From NCBI GenBank assembly GCA_028281665.1, contig JANQJK010000008.1:1-64000 (forward strand): a stretch of 64,000 nucleotides of DNA, in the 5' to 3' direction. Of this stretch, positions 9,716-18,348 are shown in pieces (the first letter of the stretch is position 1; the number at the start of each line of letters is the position of its first letter). The notes beneath the pieces were generated by a model. That model saw nothing but the letters and a program-made list of their open reading frames with translations, was not told where the DNA came from and did no database searches. The DNA is from Hyphococcus sp. (GTDB taxonomy: Bacteria > Pseudomonadota > Alphaproteobacteria > Caulobacterales > Parvularculaceae). The position numbers were made by a program, and so were the translations under genes.

Positions 9716-9755
9716 GAAGACCCCAAGCGGGCCCTGGTCGGGTAATCCCCCTGTC

Positions 9756-10379
9756 TCAGCCGCCCTTCTTTTCAAGTTCGTCGAGCTTCTGGCGCATGGC
9801 GGCGAGCTGAGATTTCAGCTCGTCGATTTCGTCCGACTCTTCTCCGCGGCCCGCATGAGCCGGGTCCGATTGCGACGGCGCGTAGAGATTGGTCATGGGC
9901 GAGAACATTTTCATCGCCTGATTATAAAGCTCCATATTCTTGCGCACGCCTTCTTCGAACATGGAATAGCCGGGCGTCGACTCAAAAGCGTCGCGCATGC
10001 GATTGCGCAAATCGTCCTGATTTTGCGAAAAGGCGTTCATGCTCATTTCAAGATAGGACGGCACGAACCGTTGCAGACTGTCGCCGTAGAACTGGATCAG
10101 CTGCCGCAGGAACTGGATCGGCAACAGGTTCTGCCCTTTGCTTTCTTCCTCGAAGATAATTTGTGTCAGGACGGAATGGGTGATGTCGTCGCCGGACTTG
10201 GCGTCGTAAACGACGAAATCCTCTCCGTTTTTCACCATGTCCGCCAGAAAATCGAGGGTGACATAGGAACTGGTCGCTGTGTTGTAGAGCCGCCGGTTTG
10301 CATATTTTTTTATGACGACGGCGTCGGTTGAGCCATTGGCGCGCGGTTTTGCGCCCGGACTGGCTTCTTTTTCGGTCAT
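9756..10379 (-). CDS. phaR: PhaR, polyhydroxyalkanoate synthesis repressor
   Basis: 207 residues. The N-terminal PHB/PHA-accumulation DNA-binding domain reads VIKKYANRRLYNTATSSYVT, followed by DFLADMVKNGEDFVVYDAKSGDDITHSVLTQII, both typical of PhaR. Two PHB_acc repeats follow, with a predicted coiled coil at the C-terminus rich in K/E/L. PhaR binds DNA and PHB granules and represses phasin and pha genes until polymer forms. The ATG at 10379 has GGGAG 9 bases upstream; the ATG at 10388 would sit directly on it, so the inner start is preferred. Divergent from phaA. Confidence 0.95.
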   Translation of the reverse strand: MTEKEASPGAKPRANGSTDAVVIKKYANRRLYNTATSSYVTLDFLADMVKNGEDFVVYDAKSGDDITHSVLTQIIFEEESKGQNLLPIQFLRQLIQFYGDSLQRFVPSYLEMSMNAFSQNQDDLRNRMRDAFESTPGYSMFEEGVRKNMELYNQAMKMFSPMTNLYAPSQSDPAHAGRGEESDEIDELKSQLAAMRQKLDELEKKGG

Positions 10380-10471
10380 GTGATGCATCTCCCGTTCTCG
10401 CGCCCCATCCGGGCGTCCCGCATCCGGCGTTTCGTCCCCTGCCGCCGGGCGGCGCTTTTGCGCCGCGTTGC

Positions 10472-10521
10472 TTTTGTGCGTATGCTAATGCTGCTATAGC
10501 ACAAAAAACCGGTTTGCATAC
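10472..10521. promoter_or_regulatory. Nested inverted repeats between phaR and phaA (candidate operator)
   Basis: Three inverted repeats overlap here: TTTTGTGC (10472-10479) with GCACAAAA (10499-10506); GTATGC (10480-10485) with GCATAC (10516-10521); and the perfect palindrome TGCTATAGCA (10492-10501). PhaR in related bacteria recognises TGC...GCA-type dyads, so this could be the autoregulatory or phaA operator. The protein-site link is inference. Confidence 0.5.
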
Positions 10522-10646
10522 GCATCTCTCGGGAGATCGTAGAAAAAGCAAGGGCTTGTAGGGTTTTGGCGGCTGCGCGCGATGCGTCTTGCAGTGCGAA
10601 ACGACGCGCGATTTCGCCTCATTTTTCGTGAAACGGAGCAGATGAA

Positions 10647-11822
10647 ATGACGAAAGCAGTAATTGTTTCCGCCGCGCGCACGGGCGTCGGGTCCTTTGGG
10701 GGATCGCTGGCGAGCGTGCCGGCCGCGAAACTTGGGGAAACGGCGCTGTCTGCGGCGCTGTCGCGGGCCGGCGTTGAGGGCGCCGACGTGGGCGAGGTGG
10801 TCATGGGGCATGTGTTGCAGGCCGGACAGGGGCAGAACACCGCGCGTCAGGCGAGCATCGGCGCGGGCGTGCCGATTGAACGGCCGGCAAGCGTGATCAA
10901 TCAGGTCTGCGGATCGGGCCTCAGAGCCGTCGCCATGGCGGCGCAGACTGTGTCCCTGGGGGACGCGGAAATCGTTGCGGCGGGCGGCCATGAAAACATG
11001 TCCCTCGCGCCCCATGCGGGGCATCTGCGCAATGGCGTGAAGATGGGCCCGTCCACCTTCGCCGACACCATGATCGTCGACGGGTTGTGGGATGCGTTCA
11101 ACGACTACCATATGGGTCGGACGGCGGAGAACCTGGCCGAGAAGTACCAGATCTCCCGCGAAGAACAGGACGCCTTTGCGATCGCCAGTCAGAACAAGGC
11201 GGAAGCGGCGAAGAAAGCGGGCAAGTTCAAGGACGAAATCACGCCCGTCACCATCAGGACCCGCAAGGGCGAGATCGTCTTCGACCATGACGAATATATC
11301 CGCGAGGGCGCGACCGTCGACGGCGTCTCCGGCCTCAAGCCCGCCTTTGTGCGCGACGGCGGCACGGTGACGGCGGCGAACGCCTCCGGCCTTAACGACG
11401 GTGCGGCGGCGGTCGTCGTGATGTCCGAGAAAGAAGCGGAAAAGCGCGGCCTTGAGCCGCTCGCACGCATTGCGTCCTGGGCTCATTGCGGCGTCGATCC
11501 GTCGATCATGGGCATCGGGCCGGCGCCCGCCTCCCGGCGCGCTCTTGAAAAAGCCGGCTGGTCCCTCAACGATGTGGACCTGATTGAAGCGAACGAAGCG
11601 TTTGCGGCGCAGGCGCTGTCGGTGGGCAAGGAGCTTGGATGGGATCCGGAGCGGGTCAACGTCAATGGCGGCGCCATCGCCATCGGGCATCCGATCGGGG
11701 CCTCCGGGGCGCGCATTCTGATCACGCTCTTGCATGAGATGAAGCGGGCCGGGAAGGCAAAGGGGCTTGCGACCTTGTGCATTGGCGGCGGCATGGGCAT
11801 CGCCATGTGCGTGGAACGCTGA
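10647..11822 (+). CDS. phaA: Acetyl-CoA C-acetyltransferase (beta-ketothiolase)
   Basis: 391 residues, the full length of the biosynthetic thiolase family. It condenses two acetyl-CoA to acetoacetyl-CoA, the first step of PHB synthesis. Catalytic residues sit exactly as in the Zoogloea enzyme: C88 in [12 protein letters not shown]348 in [13 protein letters not shown] and C378 in [11 protein letters not shown]. The ATG has GGAGCAG upstream. phaB follows 67 bases later on the same strand, and the repressor gene phaR is divergent. Confidence 0.97.
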   Translation: MTKAVIVSAARTGVGSFGGSLASVPAAKLGETALSAALSRAGVEGADVGEVVMGHVLQAGQGQNTARQASIGAGVPIERPASVINQVCGSGLRAVAMAAQTVSLGDAEIVAAGGHENMSLAPHAGHLRNGVKMGPSTFADTMIVDGLWDAFNDYHMGRTAENLAEKYQISREEQDAFAIASQNKAEAAKKAGKFKDEITPVTIRTRKGEIVFDHDEYIREGATVDGVSGLKPAFVRDGGTVTAANASGLNDGAAAVVVMSEKEAEKRGLEPLARIASWAHCGVDPSIMGIGPAPASRRALEKAGWSLNDVDLIEANEAFAAQALSVGKELGWDPERVNVNGGAIAIGHPIGASGARILITLLHEMKRAGKAKGLATLCIGGGMGIAMCVER

Positions 11823-11889
11823 TGCAATGTGGTATGTGTACGGATAAAGCAGGCGAGCGCGGCGGCGCGAGCAGGATGGGAGAAGAACC

Positions 11890-12615
11890 ATGGCAAGGAA
11901 TGCAATTGTAACCGGCGGCACGCGCGGCATCGGCGCGGCGATCGCAAAGTGTTTGAAGGAAAAAGGCTGCACGGTCGCGGCGACGTACGCCGGCAATGAT
12001 GAGGCGGCCGCAAAGTTCAAGGACGAAACCGGCATCAATGTCTATAAATGGGATGTCGGCGACTATGAGGCGTGCAAGGCGGGCATTGCGGAAGTTGAAG
12101 CCGCGCAAGGACCGACGGATATTCTCGTCAACAACGCCGGCATTACCCGCGACGGCATGTTCCACAAAATCGGCCCGAAGGAATGGTCGGAAGTGATCCG
12201 CGCCGATCTCGATTCCGTTTTCAACATGACCCACAATGTTTTTTCGGGCATGCGCGAGCGCGGTTTTGGGCGCATCATCAACATCTCTTCAATCAACGGC
12301 CAGAAGGGGCAGATGGGGCAGGCGAATTACTCCGCCGCCAAGGCCGGCATGCTCGGCTTCACCCGCGCGCTCGCCCAGGAAGGCGCCTTCAAGGGCGTGA
12401 CCGTCAACGCCGTTGCGCCCGGCTACATCGCGACCGAAATGGTTTCGGCGATGCCCGAAGAGGCGCTGAAGAAAATCACCGCGCAAATTCCTGTCGGCCG
12501 CCTTGGCGAGGCGACGGAGATCGGCGATTGCGTCGCGTTCCTCGCCGACGACAATGCGGGCTTCATCACCGGCGCGGTCCTGTCGGCCAATGGCGGGCAG
12601 TACTTCGCCGCCTGA
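11890..12615 (+). CDS. phaB: Acetoacetyl-CoA reductase
   Basis: 241-residue short-chain dehydrogenase. It uses NADPH to reduce acetoacetyl-CoA to (R)-3-hydroxybutyryl-CoA for PHB synthase. It shows the Rossmann motif TGGTRGIG, NNAG at ~81-84, the active-site S134 with Y147 and K151 (NISS...ANYSAAK), and the QKGQMGQANYS segment typical of PhaB. GGGAG-rich sequence precedes the ATG. It follows phaA; the synthase phaC is not in this window. Confidence 0.96.
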   Translation: MARNAIVTGGTRGIGAAIAKCLKEKGCTVAATYAGNDEAAAKFKDETGINVYKWDVGDYEACKAGIAEVEAAQGPTDILVNNAGITRDGMFHKIGPKEWSEVIRADLDSVFNMTHNVFSGMRERGFGRIINISSINGQKGQMGQANYSAAKAGMLGFTRALAQEGAFKGVTVNAVAPGYIATEMVSAMPEEALKKITAQIPVGRLGEATEIGDCVAFLADDNAGFITGAVLSANGGQYFAA

Positions 12616-12732
12616 TCCGGTCCTGATCCCGCGCGGAGCCGGCGTAAATTGACGCAAAATCAGGGTTTTGCCGTCGAAAATGAGCGGCAGGGCCCTTTTT
12701 TTACCAAAATGGCCGGTTACATCGGGCGGGTG

Positions 12733-13602
12733 ATGAAAGCGGGATCGCGACTGAGGATGATTGCGGGCGGCGCGGCGGGCTTCGCCGCGGCGGCGTTTCT
12801 GTTTGGGCCGGGCGCCCTCGCGCAGGAGCGCGCCGTCGCCCTTATGCAGCAACCGGACTCCAATCCTTTTTCCGCCCTTGTGGGCGAACGCCGGGAACGC
12901 CGCGCGGATCGCCAGAACGGCAAGGTCGAGCGATATGTTCTGGCCGCGGACAATCGCGCGTTCCTGATCGAGGCGCGCACGCGCACTGCGCGGGTCAAGT
13001 TTTTGTGCGGGCCGGACGATCAGCGTCTTGACTGCACCGTCGACGCCGAGGCGCCGGCGCCGGAGATCTATCTTCTGTCAGTTACCCGCGGGCCCCGCGG
13101 CGATTCCATCTTCAAGAACGCCGATGGCGAAACGATGGTGCGCCTTGCCTCCTATGGCGGCGCCACCGTCCACTGGCCCGGCGACGGCGCCGGGTCGGCG
13201 GCGTCAAAATCTTTCGGTGACGATCAGCGGATCGAACTTCCGAAAGTCGGTTTCGATACGGCGCAGCGGCGCGCAAATGCGGCGACGGCGATCGTCAGCG
13301 CCGTCACCGGTTCGCCGATCACTTTTGAACTGGCGCCGCCGGCGCCGGGCGAAGCCGCCGACGCCGCGGTGCTGGCGGACGCCGTCATGCGCGCGGTCAT
13401 CGGCGTCAAGGCTGTGGCGGGCGACGCCACCGGCGCGCGCATCCTCGGCGAAAGGATCCGCCGCATCGTGTTCGAGATCGGGCCGGCGCCGACGGCTCGG
13501 TTCGAAGAAGACGCGCTGATCATCCAGTATGTCCCGGATCAGGACATTTCCGGGCGGCTGTCGTCCCGCGCCGTTGAGCGATTCCTTGAGGAATATCTCT
13601 GA
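12733..13602 (+). CDS. Secreted protein of unknown function (DUF4908-like)
   Basis: 289 residues from the ATG at 12733, chosen because it gives a clean signal peptide: positively charged start KAGSRLR, hydrophobic Ala/Gly/Phe core, then cleavage near ALAQ. Alternative starts are ATG 12709 and TTG 12649, the latter with a GGAG 10 bases upstream but an implausibly long n-region. The mature part has a basic RRERRADRQNGKVERYVL segment, a Cys pair near LCGPDDQRLDC and a beta-rich C-terminal half. It resembles the DUF4908 family known from Caulobacter relatives; I hold this assignment loosely. Periplasmic, role unknown. Confidence 0.7.
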   Translation: MKAGSRLRMIAGGAAGFAAAAFLFGPGALAQERAVALMQQPDSNPFSALVGERRERRADRQNGKVERYVLAADNRAFLIEARTRTARVKFLCGPDDQRLDCTVDAEAPAPEIYLLSVTRGPRGDSIFKNADGETMVRLASYGGATVHWPGDGAGSAASKSFGDDQRIELPKVGFDTAQRRANAATAIVSAVTGSPITFELAPPAPGEAADAAVLADAVMRAVIGVKAVAGDATGARILGERIRRIVFEIGPAPTARFEEDALIIQYVPDQDISGRLSSRAVERFLEEYL

Positions 13603-13652
13603 GCGGGCCCGATGGCCTCAAATCCGCCAAAAATCTGCGCGATGCTTCCGGC

Positions 13653-14066
13653 ATGACCCTGCGAGCCGGTTTCGGATCATTGCTTGTCGCGGCGATAGCG
13701 CTTGCCGGCGCCGCCGAGGCGCAGTCCCTGCGAGACGAGCGCGCGCGCGAGGACAACGCGGCCGCCCTCGCCGACGAGGCCTATTACACCCGCAAAGTCT
13801 GCGGCAACGAAATCCGCGCGGAAATCGACTGGGCGAGCGCCGGCGACTGGCAGGCGGGCCTTCTCATTGCCGAATGCGACAGGGCGCTCGGCGCCCTCGA
13901 AGCGGCGTGCCGCGCAGGCGACAAGCGCGCCCAGCGGGTCAACCGTTTTGTCTGCGCCGGCGACGGCGCCGGCGCGCGACTTTCAGGTCAGTCGCTCCGA
14001 TATGGCGCCGAGCGCGGCGCCAACGCGTTTGCAGAAACGCGCGAAGCCCTGAACCGGAAACAATGA
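13653..14066 (+). CDS. Small secreted cysteine-containing protein, unknown function
   Basis: 137 residues. The N-terminus is a typical signal peptide (MTLRAGFGSLLVAAIALAGA) with predicted cleavage after AEA before QSLRDER. The mature part has four Cys (in KVCGN, IAECD, AACRAG and FVCAG), which could form two disulfides in the periplasm. It contains an Ala-rich helical repeat-like segment. No clear ribosome-binding site; the ATG is chosen from the signal peptide. Just downstream of the DUF4908-like gene, possibly cotranscribed. I recognise no family. Confidence 0.65.
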   Translation: MTLRAGFGSLLVAAIALAGAAEAQSLRDERAREDNAAALADEAYYTRKVCGNEIRAEIDWASAGDWQAGLLIAECDRALGALEAACRAGDKRAQRVNRFVCAGDGAGARLSGQSLRYGAERGANAFAETREALNRKQ

Positions 14067-14079
14067 ACCGGAAGTAGCC

Positions 14080-14733
14080 TCACGCGCCGGTTGCGTGCGC
14101 GGCCTGTTCCAGAATGCCGACGCGCACCCCGTCGAAGACGAACTGCGTCGACAGAGCCATGAGCAGCATGCCGAGAATACGGGTGATCGCGTTCATGCCC
14201 GTGCGTCCGAGGGCATCGCCGATGCGGCTGGCGAACGACATCATTACGACGGCGATCGCCAGCACGATGACCATGGCCGTCAGGGCGGCGCCTTTTTCAA
14301 ACATGCTCGTGCCCGGACCCATCAAAAGCATGATGGTTGCGAGCGCGCCGGGGCCGGCGAGCATGGGGATGGAGAGCGGGAAGAAGGCAATGCTGTCGCG
14401 CGCTGAGGCTTTCGGTCCCGGCGTCTTCGCCTGGGTTTCGCTGTCCGGATCGAAGAACATGCGAAAGCCCATGATGAACAGGATGACGCCCATGGCCGCG
14501 CGGAACGCCGCCATTGAAACGCCGAGATGATGCAGCAGCGCGTTGCCGGCAAACCCGAAAAACAAAAGGATGGCGATCGAATACAGCGCGGCCATCACCG
14601 CAATCCGCAGGCGCGTGCGCTGTGTTTCGCCTTTGGTCAGCGAGGCGAAGATCGGGGTCACCAGGATCGGGTCGATCACGATAAAGAGCGTCGCGAAAGC
14701 GGTGACGAAAGCTGGCAGGAGTTCAGCGGTCAT
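14080..14733 (-). CDS. MarC family integral membrane protein
   Basis: 217 residues with six hydrophobic helices. FIVIDPILVTPIFASLT in the first third and FFPLSIPMLAGPGALATIM in the middle are the two related PxxxPIF / P-x-x-AGPGA motifs of MarC proteins. The family is not reliably tied to drug resistance despite the name; its transport function is unknown. The start MTAELLPAF is preferred over an in-frame start 24 residues earlier, which would add a non-membrane, Cys/Arg-rich tail. Convergent with the small secreted gene. Confidence 0.9.
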   Translation of the reverse strand: MTAELLPAFVTAFATLFIVIDPILVTPIFASLTKGETQRTRLRIAVMAALYSIAILLFFGFAGNALLHHLGVSMAAFRAAMGVILFIMGFRMFFDPDSETQAKTPGPKASARDSIAFFPLSIPMLAGPGALATIMLLMGPGTSMFEKGAALTAMVIVLAIAVVMMSFASRIGDALGRTGMNAITRILGMLLMALSTQFVFDGVRVGILEQAAHATGA

Positions 14734-14907
14734 GAGTTCAATCCGGGAATGGCGCGCATCTGCGCCTAACGCGCCCCATAGGCAAGATCGGGCGCCCTGC
14801 GACACTTTTGCGCCTGCCCCATGCGCCTGTCAAAACGACCTGTTGCCGGGATGGGGGCCCGCCGCTAGGGTCCGCCGCAACGCAACATCCAACCGGAGCA
14901 TACCCCC

Positions 14908-15342
14908 ATGGCCGTAGGCGCGCCCGCGCTCACCCCCCAGGAAGCGATCATCTATCTGATGGTCATGACATCGGCGTCTGACGGCGCCATCAACGATGCG
15001 GAGCTTAGAACCATCGGACGGGTGGTGCGTTCGTTTCCCGTCTTCTCAGAGTCCGACGAGCGAGCGCTCGTGCAAACCGCGGAAGCCTGCGGCGCGCTGA
15101 TGTCCTCTGACGGGGGCCTGCATAAAGTGCTCGAGTCTGCGGCGACGGCGTTGCCGGAGCATCTCGGCGAAACGGCTTATGCGGCCGTTGTGGACGTCGT
15201 GACGGCGGACGAGAAACTGGACGTTACCGAGATCCGCATTCTGGAACTTATCCGCAATGCCCTGAAAGTCCCCGATGACGGTGCGCAGGCGATCGAGCAT
15301 TCCGCCCGCGCCCGCCACATGACTGTGGACGGGGTTTCCTGA
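14908..15342 (+). CDS. TerB-family protein
   Basis: 144 residues, all-helical, cytoplasmic. MTSASDGAINDAELRTIGRVV and VVTADEKLDVTEIRILELIRNAL are the two related acidic helix-turn-helix repeats of the TerB/DjlA-type fold, with Asp/Glu groups that can bind metal. Family members are linked to tellurite resistance and to stress or membrane-associated complexes; no other ter gene is close. GGAG lies 8 bases before the ATG. Convergent with the small membrane protein gene at 15350. Confidence 0.85.
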   Translation: MAVGAPALTPQEAIIYLMVMTSASDGAINDAELRTIGRVVRSFPVFSESDERALVQTAEACGALMSSDGGLHKVLESAATALPEHLGETAYAAVVDVVTADEKLDVTEIRILELIRNALKVPDDGAQAIEHSARARHMTVDGVS

Positions 15343-15349
15343 CGTCGGG

Positions 15350-15745
15350 TCAGCCGGCGTGTCGTTGTCTCATCAGCGGAAAAAGTCCGAACAAGACCTG
15401 TCCGGCAAGACCAAGCGCGCCGGCGAGCGTTGCATATCGGGCGATCACGTCGGCCAGTGTTTGCCCGAAGCCGAATACTCCAAGCAATGTCTCCGCCCCC
15501 AACAGCAGGCCGAGGGCGGCGGCGCCCATAATCAGCCGGCTCGATGTATCGGGCGGTATGATGAAACGCCGGATAACGAAACCGCAGGCGAGCCAGCTCG
15601 CGCCGAGAATAAACGGTCCTTCGATCAGGACGGCGACGGTCTCGCCCGTCGCCGGCGCAAGTCCCAGCACGCGGATTGTCCCGAGCGCAAAGCCGACAGC
15701 GAAAACGATCGCGAAATACGCGGCCCCGGCGACAATGGATTTCAT
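15350..15745 (-). CDS. Small four-helix membrane protein coupled to the DASS transporter
   Basis: 131 residues from the ATG at 15745, which forms an ATGA overlap with the transporter stop. About four hydrophobic helices (roughly 5-30, 36-58, 70-92 and 98-122). Its frame stays open far upstream through the transporter gene on the same strand, which can hide the true start. Translational coupling suggests an accessory subunit or partner of the transporter, but no motif proves this and I do not recognise the family. Confidence 0.75.
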   Translation of the reverse strand: MKSIVAGAAYFAIVFAVGFALGTIRVLGLAPATGETVAVLIEGPFILGASWLACGFVIRRFIIPPDTSSRLIMGAAALGLLLGAETLLGVFGFGQTLADVIARYATLAGALGLAGQVLFGLFPLMRQRHAG

Positions 15746-17118
15746 TGCAACAGCGTCCAGCAGACGCTGGAAACAATCAGTGCAATGATGATGTTGAGCG
15801 CAATGCCTTCCCGCGCCATGCGCGCGATGGAAACGCGGCCCGTGCCGTAGACAATGGCGTTGGGCGCCGTCGCCACGGGCAGCATGAAGGCGCAGGAGGC
15901 GGAGATCACTGCGGGGATCATCAGGAGTTGCGGATCGACGCCGGTTCCGGCCGCGATGGCGGCGAGGATCGGCATCAACAGATTGGCCGTCGCCGTGTTT
16001 GACGTCATTTCGGTCAGGAACGTGACCGACAGGCACAAACCCAGCATCATGGCGAAGACCGGGAGACTGGCGAGGCCGGCGAGACTGTCGCCGATCAGTT
16101 GGTCGAGCCCGCTCGCCCGGAACGCGGCGGCGATGCAGATGCCGCCGGCGAAGAGAAGAAGCAGCCCCCACGGGATATCCGTCGCCGTTTCCCAGTCGAG
16201 CAATGCCCCGCCTTTGCCGTTCGGCACAAGGAACATCAGGATAACGGCGAAGACCGCAACGGTGGAATCCCCCGCGGCCTCCATGCCGAGCGCGCCGGCC
16301 CAGCCGCCGAAAGGCTCGCCCCGCGTTACCCAAAGCAGGATCGCGATACCGAAGACGATCATGGTGCGCGCCTCGTCTTTGCGCCACGGGCCCGGCTCGC
16401 GCAGCGCCGGCGCGGTGACGCCGCGCAAAGAGCGCGTCAGCCACAGCCACATCACCGGAATGCCGAGCGCCACGATGGGCAGTCCCGTGCCCATCCAGCG
16501 GGCGAAGGAGTATTCCTCGCCAGTCGCCAGCAGGAAGTTCTCGGCAAAGATCAGGTTGGGCGGCGTGCCGATCAGCGTCGCCGTGCCGCCGAGGGAGGCT
16601 GCGTATGCAATGCCAAGGAGCAGGGGCACGGCGAGTTTGGCGCCGTGTTCGGTGTTGTCCGTGCGGGAAAGAATGGCGAGGGCCATGGTCGCCAGCATCA
16701 GCGTTGTGGCCGTGTTCGATATCCACATGGAAAGGACGGCCGCCGCGACCATGAATCCGAGAACGAGACGCACCCCGGAAGCGCCGACAGTGCGGATCAT
16801 GTAAAGGGCGAGGCGTTCGTGCAGGCCCGATTTCGAGAGGGCCTTTGACAGCATGAAAGACGCCATCAGGAGAATGATCACATAAGAGCCGAGCGCGGCC
16901 GCCGCCTGGCGCTGGTCGAGGACGCCGGCAAGGGGAAAGAGCGCGAAGGGGACGAGCGATGTCGCCGGGATGGGCAGGGCCTCGGACACCCACCAGAACG
17001 CGGTCAGTGTTGTGATGGCGATGGTCCAGACAATTTTCTGATCGAGTCCGCCGATCTGGGCGGCGAGCCCGGCGGCGGTTGCGGCTGCAAGGCCGAGGAG
17101 AATGCGGACGGGCTTCAT
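15742..17118 (-). CDS. DASS/SLC13 family sodium-coupled anion transporter
   Basis: 458 residues with about 11-13 membrane segments. The two inverted-repeat signature motifs are present: SNTATTLMLATM in the first half and SNTATANLLMP in the second, which line the Na+/carboxylate site in VcINDY-type proteins. TLIGTPPNLIFAE and PNAIVYGTG also match. Likely imports dicarboxylates or sulfate by sodium symport. The ATG at 17118 (MKPVRILLG) is chosen; 17127 and a TTG at 17178 are possible. Its stop overlaps the start of the small membrane protein downstream. Confidence 0.9.
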   Translation of the reverse strand: MKPVRILLGLAAATAAGLAAQIGGLDQKIVWTIAITTLTAFWWVSEALPIPATSLVPFALFPLAGVLDQRQAAAALGSYVIILLMASFMLSKALSKSGLHERLALYMIRTVGASGVRLVLGFMVAAAVLSMWISNTATTLMLATMALAILSRTDNTEHGAKLAVPLLLGIAYAASLGGTATLIGTPPNLIFAENFLLATGEEYSFARWMGTGLPIVALGIPVMWLWLTRSLRGVTAPALREPGPWRKDEARTMIVFGIAILLWVTRGEPFGGWAGALGMEAAGDSTVAVFAVILMFLVPNGKGGALLDWETATDIPWGLLLLFAGGICIAAAFRASGLDQLIGDSLAGLASLPVFAMMLGLCLSVTFLTEMTSNTATANLLMPILAAIAAGTGVDPQLLMIPAVISASCAFMLPVATAPNAIVYGTGRVSIARMAREGIALNIIIALIVSSVCWTLLQ

Positions 17119-17199
17119 GGCGCGCATCTGACTGAGGTTGGCGGTCGATGTCCAGATTGTGAACGCGACAATCGGCAAAGGCGGGGTAGGATGGATCTC

Positions 17200-17955
17200 A
17201 TGGTTCGACTGACCGTCGCGACAGCCGCGTTTGTTTTATCCGCGATGTCCGCTTTCGCGGCGCCGGATGAAACGGCGCTTGACTTGTTCAATGACGGCGA
17301 GTTCGCAGCCGCCGCCGATCTCGCCGAAGCCGTTGGCGATGCGGAAAACCTCGCGCTCGCGGCGCGGGCGCTGAACGCGCTCGCCTATCTCGACGGTGAC
17401 GACAAACGCGCCAGGAAAACCGTCAAACGCGCGGCGAAGCTCGCCGACAGGGCAGCCGAACTCGATCCGACGCTGGTGGAAGCCTATCTTCAGGCCGCCA
17501 TCGCCATGGCCCAGCGGGGATCGCGCATGTCGGCCTTCAAGGCGTTCTTCATGGGGCTCGGTCCCGGCGCGCGCGACCGCCTTGACCAGGCGCTGGCGCT
17601 TGAGCCGGAGAACCCGTGGGCGCTTTCCACGTCGGCCGGCTGGCATCTGGGCGTTGCGGCCCGCGCCGGGAACGGCCGCTTCGGCGCCGATGCGCAGACC
17701 GGTTACGAACAGTTCCTGGCGGCGCGGGCGCGAGACCCGGATAATGTTTCCGTTTGCTATGAGATGGCCCTGCGAATTCTGGCCTATGGCGAGCCGGCGT
17801 GGCGAACGGATGCGCTGACCGCGCTGGCGGAGGCGCGAGCCGCGTCGGCGCAAACCGCATTTGACGCTGCGCTGAAGAGGCGCGCGGAAAATTTTGCGGC
17901 GGCGATTGCAGCGGGCCCCGATGCGGAGGCGGCGTTTATCGCGGCGCAACCGTGA
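17200..17955 (+). CDS. Periplasmic TPR-like helical repeat protein
   Basis: 251 residues from the ATG at 17200, which has AGGA 8 bases upstream; the ATG at 17191 overlaps that site. A signal peptide (MVRLTVATAAFVLSAMSAFA) is followed by helical repeats rich in Ala, Leu and Arg, such as ARALNALAYLDGDDKRARKTV and AAELDPTLVEAYLQAA, resembling degenerate TPRs. Probably a periplasmic scaffold. Divergent from the transporter gene. No specific partner can be named. Confidence 0.75.
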   Translation: MVRLTVATAAFVLSAMSAFAAPDETALDLFNDGEFAAAADLAEAVGDAENLALAARALNALAYLDGDDKRARKTVKRAAKLADRAAELDPTLVEAYLQAAIAMAQRGSRMSAFKAFFMGLGPGARDRLDQALALEPENPWALSTSAGWHLGVAARAGNGRFGADAQTGYEQFLAARARDPDNVSVCYEMALRILAYGEPAWRTDALTALAEARAASAQTAFDAALKRRAENFAAAIAAGPDAEAAFIAAQP

Positions 17956-17994
17956 ACTGGACGCGGCGCGCGGCGACCGCTACGCCGTTGCGCG

Positions 17995-18348
17995 ATGAAC
18001 GAGCACCACGCATTCGTCTATCGGCTGGCGACCAGGGCCGAGTGGGCTGCAACCCGGGAAACCGGCGTTGCGCCCACCCGCGAAATCGATGAGCGCGACG
18101 GGTATATTCACCTGTCGACCCGCGAACAGGTCATTGAGACCGCGAACCTGCATTTTGCCGGCGTTGCGGATCTCCTCGCCCTTGAAGCGCCGCTGCAACC
18201 CATCGCCGACAAAGTGAAATTCGAACTGGCGCCGAAACGCGGGCAGCATTTCCCCCATCTCTATGGCGAATTGCGCCGCGAATATGTGGCCCGCGCCCTC
18301 CCTCTTATTGATACGGGCGCCGGATTTCGGTTCGGAGACGAAGCGTGA
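17995..18348 (+). CDS. DUF952 family protein
   Basis: 117 residues, cytoplasmic. It shows the family pattern: YRLATRAEW near the start, DERDGYIHLSTREQVIETA in the middle, then FPHLYGEL near residue 90. The conserved His/Asp set suggests an ADP-ribosyl or nucleotide-binding fold, but the function is unproven. Its TGA overlaps the GTG start of pyrD (GTGA), so it is coupled to pyrimidine synthesis at least in expression; this neighbour pair recurs in alphaproteobacteria as far as I recall. Confidence 0.9.
   Translation: MNEHHAFVYRLATRAEWAATRETGVAPTREIDERDGYIHLSTREQVIETANLHFAGVADLLALEAPLQPIADKVKFELAPKRGQHFPHLYGELRREYVARALPLIDTGAGFRFGDEA

Noticed and set aside
10494-12038. A 514-codon frame antisense to phaA and phaB
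   Set aside because: It opposes two fully conserved enzymes and spans their gap without any motif.
12651-12702. Possible terminator after phaB
   Set aside because: A bulged GACG-CAAAA hairpin has no T tract after it, and the later GGGCCC with seven T has no loop and only short arms.
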